Source: Antitrichia curtipendula
Taxonomy: Eukaryota > Streptophyta > Bryopsida > Hypnales > Leucodontaceae
Assembly (NCBI GenBank): GCA_951230915.1
Contig: OX579636.1
Coordinates: 23,991,567 to 24,055,566 of the forward strand
Direction of reading: 5' to 3'
DNA: 64,000 bases
Shown here one piece after another: positions 49,801 through 62,051 of this stretch; position 1 is the stretch's first letter; each line of letters opens with the position of its first letter. The notes beneath the pieces are model-generated. The model made no database searches. It worked only from the letters and a program-made list of their open reading frames with translations, and was not told the origin of the DNA. Made by a program: the position numbers and the translations under genes.

Positions 49801-50143
49801 ACAACAAATGCAACTCGAGGTAGGTAGGTGTGAACTTCCTTGGTATCATTCTCTTTGTCTTGATAAGATGCATCTATCAATCTAAGTCTTGAGTTCTGAA
49901 TGACAATTTGAATTTTCAGATTTTGCATTGGAAAGTTTGATTTAAAAAAATTGAGTAGTGGCTTTGAGTATGCCCATGGCCTTCAAGAGGGCGAAAATTT
50001 GCAATTGATTAGCCATTTAAACAAAGCTACATGAAGCCCATTCAAGAAAGATCATGAAATTCAAGTTTAGATAGCCCTCCCAAGATCTCAAATTTCCTCT
50101 ACAAAGTTAACCTTGCAATATTACATGATACAATAAGTGTCCA

Positions 50144-50365
50144 ATGGACATCAAAGAATCCTTTTGTAGAGGACAAAATTGCAAACGTTCATCCTTGAAA
50201 TTTTGTGTGAAAAGAGGAGGTCTTGCACATAAGTTCGACCTCCAATGGGTGCTCTTCAATTTCCTCAAGCCCGTGATTCACACGTTACCCCAAACGGTGA
50301 TCATTTCCACGGTGACCAGCCCAGCATTCCCGAGGGTTCAAAGGCGGCTAACCAGAAGTGGATGA
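50144..50365 (+). pseudogene. Coding-like dispersed repeat P, copy 1 (open)
   Basis: An open frame of 73 codons (MDIKESFCRGQNCKRSS and further FDLQWVLFNFLKPVIH, VTSPAFPRV). The 29960-30130 and 51340-51530 copies share its DNA and have stop codons at the W of the FDLQW block. The GC-richer 3' part and the amino-acid-level agreement (IH-V, VTSP-F) suggest descent from a coding sequence, possibly part of a retrotransposon or a small gene family. I do not recognise the protein. The opposite strand also gives partial agreement, so even the coding strand is uncertain. Confidence 0.35.
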
Positions 50366-50605
50366 AAGTGCCCTACAATGGTGGATTTCAGTTTCTCCTT
50401 GCTTAGGCCATGCTCCTATAATAGTACCCGGAAGCCCCCATACCAGAAGTTTCAAATTTCAAAATCCATGAGGGCTCCATCTTCCGTCAAAAAAAGAATA
50501 ATTGCTTGTTATATTTGCAAACTACCTATATTGGGTGAGCCTACCGAATGACTCCTAGCATAGACAGACCAGGAGAACCACCATACAGTATCCCCTCGGA
50601 CTTAC

Positions 50606-50752
50606 CAGATCCTGTTTTTCACCAGTTGAAATCGTCAGAACCATGCCGTCAGCGTCTGTCCTTGCAAAAATATGCGGAGGATTTCCGTCAGTCCCACTGC
50701 TCATTCCGTTGCCAAATTCGGTTGAGGGACGGAGCCAGGGCATTGATGGTAA
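50606..50752 (-). CDS. Isolated 147-bp exon, minus strand, gene unidentified
   Basis: Read on the minus strand, a strong acceptor (TTCTTCTTATCATTCAG) precedes base 50752 and a consensus donor (GTAAGT) follows base 50606. The 147 bp between them are open in one frame for exactly 49 codons with phase 0 at both ends: LPSMPWLRPSTEFGNG, MSSGTDGNPPHIFART, DADGMVLTISTGEKQDL. Another frame is also open over part of the region, but the other two frames in this direction close within about 20 codons. Base composition and sequence complexity are clearly above the AT-rich surroundings. I do not recognise the domain, and I could not find flanking exons with confidence within several kb. It could be one exon of a gene with large introns, or a captured exon fragment in a decayed locus. 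Confidence 0.45.
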
Positions 50753-51334
50753 CTGAATGATAAGAAGAACATGAGTCCGCCATCAGTGAGTTGGGGTGGG
50801 TGAGTTGGGTCTAAAGAAAATATTTTAAAAACTCAAAATTCGTCAAAGTAAAATGAGATTTTGTAGTATTCGTTGTAATAAGTAATTTCATTCTGGAAAA
50901 GATGGGATATTCCTTGGAAAACAATTGGTCTCCCAGAGCTCCAGCACTTCAACATTGTCATTGATTCCATCCATCTTCTTTCCCTCCTCTTTTCACCTTT
51001 CAAACTGATGATGGTCTCAGCTCTATTATATCCACACTACCTTCTGTTTTTTCCCACAAGGGTGGGACCCACTCCCGAAGACTGACAAGTGTAAAAAGTC
51101 TGGCTATCTATTATTAAATGCCGTCTATTTTCTGATTCATTATTTCTCTACCTTCTGAAGCTACACGAATTTGTCCAAGCAGTGAGGGTTTTGAAGTGAT
51201 TTTACATAAGGTTACAGTCTTTATAAATTTACATAAGGTTTTAGGTTTTTATGACTTTACATATGGTCATAATTTACACAACGGTTAATCTTTAATCACC
51301 GACAAGAATGTTTTTTTGTTAGATGGATGATATA

Positions 51335-51530
51335 GAATCCTTCTAATATCCTTCTAGTAAGACATAAGTGCAACTATTCATCCTCCAAATTTTGTTGTGA
51401 AAAGGGAAGGTCTTCTTTAGTAGTTTGACTTCCAATGAGTGCTTTTGCAAATTTTAAAGCGAATAATTCACATAGTAACTAGAGGGATGATTTTCATGGT
51501 CACTAGTCCGTCCTTTAAGGATAAAAAAGG
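51335..51530 (+). repeat. Coding-like dispersed repeat P, copy 3
   Basis: Aligned with copy 1, 1.2 kb upstream: CATCCTCCAAATTTTGTTGT, TTGACTTCCAATGAGTGCTT, TTCACATAGTAACTAGAGGG, ATGGTCACTAGTCCGTCC. The plus frame reads FDFQ-stop-VLLQILKRIIH and MVTSPSF. Confidence 0.5.
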
Positions 51531-54500
51531 GAGTAATATTTTTATCCATTCGATGTGTACTAGTACTATTCTTGTGGAAGAATCATCAACAACATTATTG
51601 GTAAAATATTATTGCTTGAAAAAAATTGCAACTATATGTAAGTTCATTTTGTTATATGCTCTAATAGGACAAATTGAAGTAGTTGGGGTCTCTAAAGGTG
51701 GATTTTAGTACAAATTTTGAAATGAACATTGATGTTTTGGCCAAAGCTAGATTTACCTTAGTTGAGTTTAATCATGCATTCACTTTTTGTACGAGTAGGG
51801 AAAAACTACAATTAGGAGTAGTCATAACATAAGCAACTCAAAAGTTTAAGTCCAATGTTAAAAATAATTTTCAAGAAATTTGAACTTGTTTGCCCTACTT
51901 TTTATGAGGTTTCTCAAAATTCCATATTGGAAATCAATCCAAATTCTTGAGAATCAATTGCTAAATACTTTCATATAAAAAATGTGAATTCTTTTCTTTT
52001 CATTTGCTTGATTTGTTGGTCCGCTTATCATGGAAGTATATCCTACGTCCAAAAGCAAGTTCAAATTTTTCAGAATTTAATCATTTGATTATTGGCAATA
52101 AGTTCATATTCCTTCCACAAAGTCAATATTTTGGAGTTGGTCCAACCCTTGTAATAAACAATAGGATAAGATAGAGAATTTGGTTTTGAAAATGACGCCT
52201 TAATTTGCTTGAATTTGTTGAAGCCTTCATTAATTGGAATGTTTTTTTTGCAATTATGCACAAGCTCTAGTGACATCGGATTTGGTTAATTATTTATTGA
52301 TAATCTTCTTCATGCCAACTTTATCTTGTGCCATTCTAATAAATATTGCAAAAATAATAGATTTTTTTGTTTTGGTAACAAATTTGGTTAATTCAATCAA
52401 TGAAAATGTATTGCTTCTTTTTAATAAAAAATAATAATTTGATTTGATTATATAGACAGTTATGTATGTGGAAAGCTTTTAATCATTTTACTTCAATTGA
52501 TGAAGTGAAATTTATGACAATATTTATCTTACATGTAATCATGGCATCTTCCTACAAAATGCTAATATTTAAATTTAAGTTTTGGAATGGAAAAGAAAAA
52601 AATTTGAAAGAAAAAAGACATAGGTTGTCAAATGCCATTAAAAATATTCTCGACATTTTCAATTAGTCATTTAAGTAATTAGCAATATATGGCTATTGTC
52701 AATTTGATCAACATTCCCTTTAAACCAAGCTTCAAGAATAGTTATGGGAATGTATGCAAGAAAACCCTAAACTATTTGCCACCACATGTTGCATCTATGA
52801 TAAGTTACCATTCATAATTTCTATACGTATGGTCAATTGGGTTTGAAATTTGTATAAAATCCGGGCATGATAAATACAAGCCTATGAGCATCACTTTTTT
52901 ACTTGTTTTTAGAAAATGACTTTGGCTTGGAATATATAATTTAAAATGTGTATTATACTTGTGGTTTGGAAGGTTGGAAATCTTTTTAATATCTTTTTGA
53001 TGAGTTAGAAGTTAGTATTTAGAAGACTTCATCTTTTAGCCTTTAGATATTAAAGAATCTTCAAAAATATTAAATTATTTATCTTCTAGCTACACTTATT
53101 TGATCTAAAAGACTTCCAATGACAACAATTTTTTAACTAATGAGGGTGTTCAAAAATGATTTTTGCTCCCACCTTTTTTCACAAAGTATTTAAATAACAA
53201 TGGCCAAAATTCTCCCCTATTTAAACATTTTTCTTTCTAATTTAAAAGAATTAGTATGAACATGGATGCAATTCCCAAGGTTACACTTTCATTCCCTAAT
53301 AATACAATGTAAAGCCCTTTAGACATATGAATGACATCCTTGACAACAACGGCTAGTGTTGAAATGAAATCTTCATCTGTGAGTTCCATCTAGTAGAAAT
53401 AATATATATATTGATGCATTTTCAAATTAAGATAGACACAAATAGTCACAATTCCTTGGTCAAACTGATCAATATTCCGTGAAGGCAATAGTAGTTTTTA
53501 CAATATTTAGTGTTTGAAAATAGAATAAGAATTTTTCAATTGATTATGAAATATTCATTTTTAGTCTATTTTTTCATGTATTCTCAAATAGTTTCTTCAA
53601 TATAAGGATTTTTTTCTTAGTCCATAAGACATGGTCATTTTATTCTAAAATTTTGAAAGATTAAACTTCACCTTTACAATTAGTTAAAAAAAACTGGTTT
53701 TTGAAATTCGTGATTTCACTTTTCATGAGATTTTTTATTTTCTGAATTTCTTAGAGGATGTACATCAACAAGTTGAACAAAAATCATCTAGTTGAATTTA
53801 CTACAAAATAGAATATATAATGAACTTGGAGTCTTGGGACAAGTTTTGCTTTGGAATAGCCAAAAAATCTAGGGATAAAGAATGCATACTTTGGTATATT
53901 GGATACCGTAGGATCTTTTCTCTATTAAAGTCTAGTATATAAAAATTATTAAATTGGAGGTAGAATAATACTAGCTTTTAGATATGAGATAACTAATACA
54001 TTTTAAAAGTTAATAAACTTGTGAATGTTAACTTCTGAATACCCAAGACTTTTTGAACTTACTAGAGCATATTTCATAAAGGACAAAGTGTCAAACCTTT
54101 GATAAGCTTTAATAATTCTCTTGGCACTTGTAGACTTTAGAGGAGACTACTTCAAAAAGAATAAGATTTAAATTATATTTTATCAACAAAAATTAATAAA
54201 TAATAAATAATAAATAATTTTTTAATATATATATTTTTTATAAATGAATATTTTGGATATTTTGTCAACCGTTTAAAGGATTCAACTAAAGTGAGTGACT
54301 ACATGATATTGGCTTATTATACCTCTTAAAGGATTGTAAAAAATCATATAGAGGTATATAATATCATGGTTGACACCCTAAATATTATAGCTTCTTATCA
54401 GCTTGAGCAATTTTTTGCCTAATTATTAATAAAGTGAGTTGAATTTCTATGAATTAGACAATCTTTATACATGTATTTGGAGAGAGACAAATTGGGTCCT

Positions 54501-55400
54501 AATTAAAAAAATTAGGAACCCTTTTATTTTTTTATTTTTTGACCAAGCTGCTAGGAAGCTATGGTAATATAAATTGTAATAAATTATAATAAATTGTAGT
54601 TGAATCCTATAATATATGTATTAAAATATAGCAATACATACACCATTATATTGATAATTCAAAAGAGATACACTAATGATTCAAGTTGGAAGTGCCATGT
54701 GTCATTAGATTTAGCTTAGCACAAAGTCAATATTTTTGACTTTATTATAGTAAACCTTAATTTATGCAAGTTCTTTATTGTGTACAAAAAATTAAAAAGT
54801 AACACTATGATTTGACTATAATTTTGCCATAAAAGATGATAATATGGCCTTGAGATTTTTTGAAATCCTTGTGGATTTTTCAAATTGCACAAATTCTAAA
54901 ATTGGTCAAGTGGTCAAGGATCAAAATTCAAATTACTAATAATGTTGCACAATTCTATTGGTAACAAGAATTTCAATTCTACTAAAATATAACATGAGTA
55001 TTTGGGAGGCATTTGGGGTACATAATTGTTACATGTAGTTGATGTACCAATGACCTATGACTAGTTTCTTGATTGCCACCTTGATTCAAAACATAATAAT
55101 TGTATTAACCACCAAACTCAAAATTCATTTGACTATAGTAAATCAATTAAGAAAAAACTTAATCAACTAAAATTTTAATATAATTAAGTTAACTTTTAGA
55201 TCCAAAAGTTGGTTGTGATTTCAATCTTTCTATCAAAAAATTTAAACAAATATTTGAATGTACACCACTAATACAATTTAGCCTACAATGGGCTTGCTCC
55301 CATTTGGTCTAAAATGGGGCAGTTTACCTTAGATTAGCCCAACATAGCAATCTTGAATCTTTTTACTTTTCTTAATGCTGAAAATTGATAAGGTAAAATT
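51531..55400. other. No supported gene
   Basis: Very AT-rich, with short ORFs. A fragment at about 54026-54125 (TTAACTTCTGAATACCCAAG, TTTTTGAACTTACTAGAGCA) matches the left end of the candidate element at 47865. A second A/T-only patch lies near 54190-54240. Confidence 0.4.
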
Positions 55401-55404
55401 GAAC

Positions 55405-55765
55405 ACTTGACAAGAAATGTCATAAAGTGATGTGGAGGTTCAAATGAAGACTTCAAAAATACTACACTCAACACTCTATTGTTGTCCCCACTAGCATTCT
55501 CGTCCTATATTATGATTAGAGTTCTAAGTAAGTATTGCACAATGGGGAGTATTTTTTCTTGTTACATTGGCACTTGACTTTCTAAAACGATGTGGAGGTC
55601 CAAATGAAAATGAGGGACATACACTCTGCAATCCAATATGCTCTACAATTTTCTTTGTCCTTCATTGTGATGAGGATTATGAATAAGTTCTACATAATAA
55701 TAGGGTCTTTGTGCTTTTTGTTACATTGACAAGGAAATTCTTGAAACAATTTGGGGACTGGAATA
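55405..55765 (+). repeat. Tandem duplication, 160-bp unit
   Basis: Units begin GATGTGGAGGTTCAAATGAA at 55429 and GATGTGGAGGTCCAAATGAA at 55589. They agree to the end (TTGTTACATTGGCACTTGAC, then TTGTTACATTGACAAGG), with partial units on either side (GAACACTTGACAAGAAA before; GAAACAATTTGGGGACTGG after). Diverged and non-coding. Confidence 0.65.
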
Positions 55766-56460
55766 AACAACCATCGTTTTCATTTGATATTTTATTGAAG
55801 ATATTATGAATACATATAACAACAACCATTTGTTGGGAACATATTTTGAAATTTCACAATCATTCTGCCACCAAAGTTGATTATATCAGCGATTCCATAT
55901 TCAAAGTTTCATATCAAAATTTAGAGCATATAAATTTGTCTTTTGCTGTCAAATATTGAAATAATAAAATGCTTCCACCCTCCCTAGCTTAATTTTTTGT
56001 GTTATTCGTTTCTTGTTTGGCATTCTTGTACAAATCTATGATTTTTGTTTGGCATGTGAATCCTCCTACTTTCAATGTTTTCAAGATTATTGTTTTGAGA
56101 TCTAGCATTCAATCTACTTACATTTCATTCTAAATATCGTAAAAGTTTCATCTTATACTATAGTTGCACAATGAAAATATTAAATGCTTGAAAATTAACT
56201 ACAATGAAAATTTTATACATTTGATCATGCAAATGAACGGAAAACAAATTCCAAAGTTTCAACACCACTATATCTTGATATACCATTATAACTTCCTAAT
56301 TATAATTACAGTGAATTAGGATGAAAATTTTCACATATGGATTATAGCATAAGTGATATCTATTTAAACATGAAATTTTGCTATAGATTAATTATTTTGG
56401 AGGTGTATAAGATCATCCCACACAAAATTATCTACACTAGCCAAGATTGGGCCTACAGGG

Positions 56461-57033
56461 TTAATCTCTAAAGTCCTGAGGCCATTTTCTATCAAAAAGT
56501 ACTCAAAAATACCACTTCTACTATGTTCACCTATTAAATCATTTTTTAAGAATCTAACCGTAGGATCTTGTTCTACATTTTGTCTTAGATCACGTGGTAA
56601 AATTTTTGTGATTTTTGACCGCATATATTAAAAGATATTAGCATTCAATGTGAAAGAAAAAATTTCTTTCGCGAAGTTGCTCTAATTGCCTACAAACAAG
56701 AAGCTCAATAACTTTCACATCATTCATCCAAAAAGAATGAATCAAAGTCTTCCATTTAGACAAAAATATAAATTATAAGAAAAAAGTATTAAAAATTTTA
56801 TTTCAATTTTTTGTGGGTTTTTTCTGCTGACCAATTTCCCTGTTTTGAGGTTATTATGGCATAACTTTTGCTCCCAAGCACTATTTGAAATAAAAATTAT
56901 ATTCCCCAAAAGCTAATAATTTTTTTTTATCTTACAAGAAAGTTTCAAAAAAATTCAGTAAAATTTGAGATGATAGGAACCTGCCCAAAATCCATTTTGT
57001 CCCTCGTAGGGACAATGGGACTTTTGAAGTTAA
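56461..57033 (+). mobile_element. TTAA-flanked element, subfamily A, 565-bp deleted form, copy A6
   Basis: TTAA at 56461-56464 then TCTCTAAAGTCCTGAGGCC; the right end carries GTCCCTCGTAGGGACAATG and CTTTTGAAG before TTAA at 57030-57033. The interior is 565 bp, equal to copy A3, with the same central block missing. TAACCGTAGGATCTTG and ATGAATCAAAGTCTTCCATT mark the shared interior. Confidence 0.75.
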
Positions 57034-57288
57034 AGTAGGGATCAAGGGCTAACCTTGAAAGAACATTTGCCTATAACAAATATAGTCACTCAAAACTTAT
57101 GTGATTTTGGGACCAATAGGTGCATTCATCATTTCTACAATGATCTTGGAAAGTCATTCATCTCCCACTTTTCACCCTCTTCATCCTTATAGGAATAGCA
57201 ACGTAAAGTCTGACTTCACTAACCCCATTAAAGGTCAATAATCATGATTATGATTACCAAATTAGAAAATTGCTAGTTCCAAATGTAA

Positions 57289-57596
57289 ACTAGGGTGCTC
57301 TAAAAACAACCTTGCTCTACAAGTGACTAGTAACACAGAGGTACAATTTGATTTTCTTCAATGTACCAACAATGCTCATTTCAAAAGGTGATCGCTCATA
57401 GGGACCACTGCGCTTCAACTTTAAAAATTTGTAATCAATTCCACGAAGGTTCGAAAAATATGAAACAACTTGGATTAGATGCCAATTCTATTTTTCTTCC
57501 TACTAAAATTTTCTGAAAATTGCTTCAAGGAGTTTACCTTCCCCCCGAATGCAATCAGCTTTTACAAGGTCGCTCTAACTACCTTAAATTTGGTGC
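57289..57596 (+). mobile_element. H-family MITE, copy H8
   Basis: About 305 bp from TAGGGTGCTCTAAAAACAAC to AAGGTCGCTCTAACTACCTT. Interior words are shared with H7 (ATATGAAACAACTTGGATTA, GATGCCAATTCTATTTTTC). The left end is worn. Confidence 0.62.
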
Positions 57597-58848
57597 AAGC
57601 CTTCTACCTGCGACAAGCTCGGTGCACTGCTACCAATACCGAATAATAATCAGTTTGTAAAAGTTTTATTTGAAAAAAAATGTACAGCTTAGCAGGAAAC
57701 TACAGTAGAAGATTCTAGGAACCCAGTAGCGTCAGGACTAGTTGGGAATCTCATGTCCAAAAATGTTAAAAAAATGTTTCGTGAGAGAAAGCCAAGTTCA
57801 TTTTTTCATTTTTTAGATGCACTAATTCTATCTCATAACATTCAGTAGCCTTCAGAGAGCCTGCCTTTCCCTCTTTGGAGGCCTCATCCACGAAAAACAT
57901 CAACCTGAGAATTAAAGTAAGTTTCAGTACCCAGCACCAAGATCATGGCAGTAGATTTGTGTACACTATTCTTTTTGCAAAACCTTGAACCAGCCAAACA
58001 ATTCAAATTGGGCCATCAAAATTCTTAAGATGATTTGTCGAGAATCTTGAAAACCCTATTCCAATGTCATTTAACCCTAAGTAGCCAACAAAAACAATTT
58101 TGATGGACCTATAAGGACATTTGTAGTAAGGGAGGTTGGAGCTGTCATTTTTATATTGAAATCAATTGTCAATCATGATTCCTCAAAGGATATGGGATAA
58201 TTTGAAAATGAGAGCTTGACCACTCATTGTTAAAATGTAAAAATCATGTTTGATGTAGAATTTTAGACCTCATTTAGTCATAATAGAATAACTTTTCTCA
58301 AAATCTTTTGGACAAGTAAAAGTTGTTAAATCAATTTAAATTTTATTTCCAAAAATTCGTTTGATATTTCAAGCCTCCAATCAAAAGTTATGGACAGAAT
58401 TCAAAGAGGATGTTTGAAAATGTAAAAGAAAACGTCCCTTCCAACTCCTCTTTGAAATTTATCTATAACTTTTAATTGGAGGCTTGAAATATCAAACGGA
58501 TTTTTGGAGATAAAATTTAAACTGATTTAACAACTTTTACTCGTCCAAAATATTTTGAGAAAAGTTATTCTACTATGACTAAAGGAGGTCTGAAATTCTA
58601 TTTTAAATACAATTCTTGTTTTAATTTGACTTAACTATGAGTGATTGAGCTCCTACTAATTTTAATTTATATGTCCCACAATTTTTGTTTTACCTCCTAA
58701 CACCCCATATGTATATAAAGAGTTGTCTTCTCATTGTAAAGTCATGAATCATGAGTGGCTTTCAAAATGTTGTGAGGAAATTGCAACTCAGAGTTCAAAG
58801 TTGAATGCTTTTATCTGGAAAATTTTATTCAAAATATTTATTCTGTTG

Positions 58849-58925
58849 CTAACCTAGTTAAGTGCAATTTTTTTACTAACCCAGTTGAGTGCTTTATTTT
58901 TAGTAACCCAGCTTGGGTTAGCCTT
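58849..58925 (+). repeat. 27-bp tandem repeat inside K3
   Basis: CTAACCTAGTTAAGTGCAAT and its continuation, then CTAACCCAGTTGAGTGCTTT, then a partial GTAACCCAGCTTGGGTTAG. No such repeat is seen in K1 or K2. Confidence 0.65.
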
Positions 58926-59016
58926 GAGTGTTCTCTAGTTTGTTCACCAACCCCCTCTTGCTTGCTTCTGAACAGAGTTTGTCAGACAAATTTCGACGCG
59001 TGTTTGTTAGCTACTG

Positions 59017-59081
59017 ATGGTGCCAAATATTCGGCACCATATCATCCAGCGGATGAAATGATGCCGAATATTCGGCACCAT
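59017..59081. repeat. Pair of near-perfect palindromes near the K3 end
   Basis: ATGGTGCCAAATATTCGGCA followed by CCAT (59017-59040) and ATGATGCCGAATATTCGGCA followed by CCAT (59058-59081) are near-palindromes of 24 bases, 17 bases apart. K1 and K2 have a related, less perfect palindrome at the equivalent place (TGTGGTATATTCCACAC), so it may be a transposase or host-factor binding site. Confidence 0.7.
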
Positions 59082-59129
59082 TCTGTCAGAGGGAAGGCAG
59101 ACTTTGCTTCTGCTACTGAATGTTATGTC

Positions 59130-62050
59130 TTTCTCCCTCCGTCTGTATCAAAATAAATCTATGGTTTCTTAGAAAAGACTAGAATTATGCATAAGGTGCT
59201 CCTATTTGGATGAGAATGGGTAGTTATTGTGCCTTCTAGTCATCCTTGACGGGTGTCAAAGTTTTGAAGTTTGTGGTTATGAGATCATGCTGAAAATTGG
59301 CAACAAAATTGTCGATTTTCTTCTATTCTGAAAAATAGTTTCATTGCACTGAACTACGTTTGATTGAGATTTGCAAGTGATTGAACCATTGGAATGTGTG
59401 CTTCTACATCTTTAGGAGATGTAATTGTTAATAATTGCCATGGATTCATCTCATGTTTATAAATTCAATTGCAAGAAGGGACCTCATTTTTTGTGGTTAA
59501 ACTATTTGAATCCATACTTGAATTCATTGAATGAACATTTAGATATATTAATCCATACAATCATTCAACAACCTTTACATGATACTACAATAAATGTACC
59601 AAATAACAAATTCAATTTAGTTGGAGGCACTTTTTTCAAATTTTTTGGGTAGTATTAGCAATTAAAAATCATGAGTTTCCAAAAAAAACATTAATTAATT
59701 TTTTGATAAGACATGTAATTATTGTGAATTCAAAGTGTAAGTTCCCTAGGCCACTAAAACCATCACATAGCTTGGTCATAAAACCAAAATCTAGAGAATT
59801 AACAATCCACCAATTGCACTTGAGTACAAGGCTAGATGATTGCACTTTTGGGGTCACTTTCAATAGAAGACTACTCCTCAAGAATGAATGCAATGACGAT
59901 TTTCGGTGTTTTCACCTTAACTTACTTACAACTGCTTCACACTATGGCCGACCAAATCAAAAGTCCGTAGGATTGAGTGGCTAAACTTTGTTGAGAGTCC
60001 AAATAAATGAACAATAAATAGGCAATAGAATATAGGAATTGGAGCCTTTGGCTGGTCATAGTGTAAAGCCTCCAAAGGCCAAGTCCAAAATCCAAACCCT
60101 TGGCAATGAACTCCCACATCCTCTCAACTTAGACGGCCAAAGTGCGAAGCCTCCAAAGACCAAGCCCAAATTCCAAACTCTTAGCAACAAACTACCACCT
60201 ACCAATTTAACGATTGAGATCTTGTCATAAGTTAACGACCTCTCAACCATAGTTTGGGTCTCCATTTTTAATCGACCCAAACTTCCTTTAAGAGTCTGTC
60301 ACTATGTAGGCAATTTATTGCCACGTGGGTAGTTGGAGGGTGATGGTCTTTTGGACCTGTGCCTTCTAGTGTGAAGGATTGAGAGGCCAAACTTTTGGTT
60401 TTCTTGAAATTTGATTGGTGGAAATCCACGACCTCTCCACCTTTTGCCATAGTGTGAAGGTGAAATGAAGCTCTAGCACTCTTAACACTAGCATTTCAGT
60501 ATGCTTTGTTGTCTGAATCCCCGTCATTAGGAATGCTAAAGTTCCATGTGTGTGACACATAGTAGAGCCCTTCAATCTAGGATGACTCAAGCATGCCAAA
60601 TATCTGGACGGTTGCTTGCTCTTGAGTTGCAGAACAGGTCCCATGGATTCAATCCCAACAGCCTGAAGTAACAGACAACTTAAGTTATGCTGACAAGGAA
60701 GAGTGTGAGTGTTCAGGAAAACTTGGGACATGAAACTGGAGGAGGTTGTGCCCCAACTTAAGTTATGACAAAAAAATAAATGGGAGCTGTATTCAAAACT
60801 GTGACCAAAACAGCATCTTCACCCTATCCTTATCCGGATGTATTTCATCCCAATACAGAAGAAAAACCGCACCAAGGTCGAGCTGGGGTGAACTGATCCT
60901 CTCGTTGTCCCTACAAAGTCATTCAAGGGGTGCAGGTAAAATAAAAGCCCCCCTATTTTGTGCTTGATAAATTCATCTTGTATACCTCTCCTAGCTAATT
61001 TGGGGCTTCTGATAGAAAATATGAATTCAGAATTTGCAAATTTTATCATGCGTGGAAAATAAATAAAAATTAAGGTTTCACAAGGGGATGAGAAGGGGGG
61101 CAATTCACCCCGGCCCCAAGGTTGTGCATCCCTCAAAATTTAGGGGAGGCATGGCCCAATTTGGTAAAGGGACTCATTTATGCAGAACTCAAATTACATT
61201 TTTGTATATTGAGCATTCTTGTGGGGAAGGGCATTCCCTATCCCCATGTCTACTTTCCCTTCATTTAGATGGAGACATGGATAAGGAAGAATTTGTGGGG
61301 AATTGAGGAAGAATTGGTGTAAGAATCATGTTCTAAAGGCTCTAAACCCACTTGTTTGCTCAATGGATGATTCAACTTTGGACTGCTATTGAAACAGTAA
61401 GGGAGTATGAATGGAACGTATTTTCTTGCTAATCATTTCAATATCATACAAATTTGGGTGAGGAAATTTGGGGTAAAAATTTAGGTAGCCCCTCACTAAT
61501 TTCTTGACATTCTACACTATATAAATATGTATTGTTGCTGTAGGAAGATGCAATAATGTAGGAACCATGTATATTGCATAGGGTGGTGCATTGGTTCATA
61601 GCCCAAGTTTAGAGAGTCACATGTGCCTCCATGTGGACAAGCAATGAGTTATGAGGTAACTTTTTTCGTTAAGGCAACCTAATTGTTAAGGTAGTTGACC
61701 TCTTTCTGATTGCCACCTATTTTTGCTAGTTAGGGTGCTTTGTTTTCGATCAGTTGCGGTTTAGGATAACATCTCACATGGTTAGGTGACAGCTCACGCA
61801 ACAAAAATGTCGGGGAGGTGTACATTGAAAGCATACAATTATCATCTACATTGAAGCTTGGTCGATTTTGTAATCAGCAATGACTTCATATTAAGAATTG
61901 GTTGAATGAAATCTTTACAAAAAAACAAATTCATAATCAATTCATTTTTTAGGGAAAAAAGGAACAATTCATAGAACCCTCTTCAATTTTTTTTCCCATA
62001 GGGGCGAATTTTTCCCCTCACCATTTGCATACTGGAAATATGGTAAATTG
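59130..62050. other. No clear gene; somewhat GC-richer stretch
   Basis: Complexity and GC rise slightly between 59.7 and 61.3 kb. ORFs reach 121 codons (60366-60731, minus strand) and 105 codons (60819-61136, minus strand), but neither shows a domain, repeats in the window or convincing splice sites. A spliced or non-coding transcript is possible. Confidence 0.35.
60054..60215 (+). repeat. 81-bp tandem duplication
   Basis: The unit GGTCATAGTGTAAAGCCTCC, then AAAGGCCAAGTCCAAAATCC, is repeated from 60135 as GGCCAAAGTGCGAAGCCTCC, then AAAGACCAAGCCCAAATTCC, with agreement to CAACTTA/CAATTTA at the ends. Since 81 is a multiple of three, a coding reading is possible but unsupported. Confidence 0.75.
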
Positions 62051-62051
62051 C

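Larger units (their letters stand above)
57834..59127 (-). mobile_element. Foldback family K, copy K3
   Basis: 1294 bp bounded by CATAACATTCAGTAGCC and CTACTGAATGTTATG, with TCT on both outer sides as a possible 3-bp target duplication. Subterminal blocks are as in K2 (CTTCAGAGAGCCTGCCTTTC at the left; CTGTCAGAGGGAAGGCAGAC at the right). The hairpin arms at about 58230-58400 and 58430-58625 are diverged from K1 and K2 and closer to K4. A 27-bp tandem repeat and two palindromes lie in the right part. Confidence 0.8.

Noticed and set aside
60366..60731. 121-codon minus-strand ORF
   Set aside because: No recognisable domain or splice signals; competing frames exist. Kept only as a note on the stretch.
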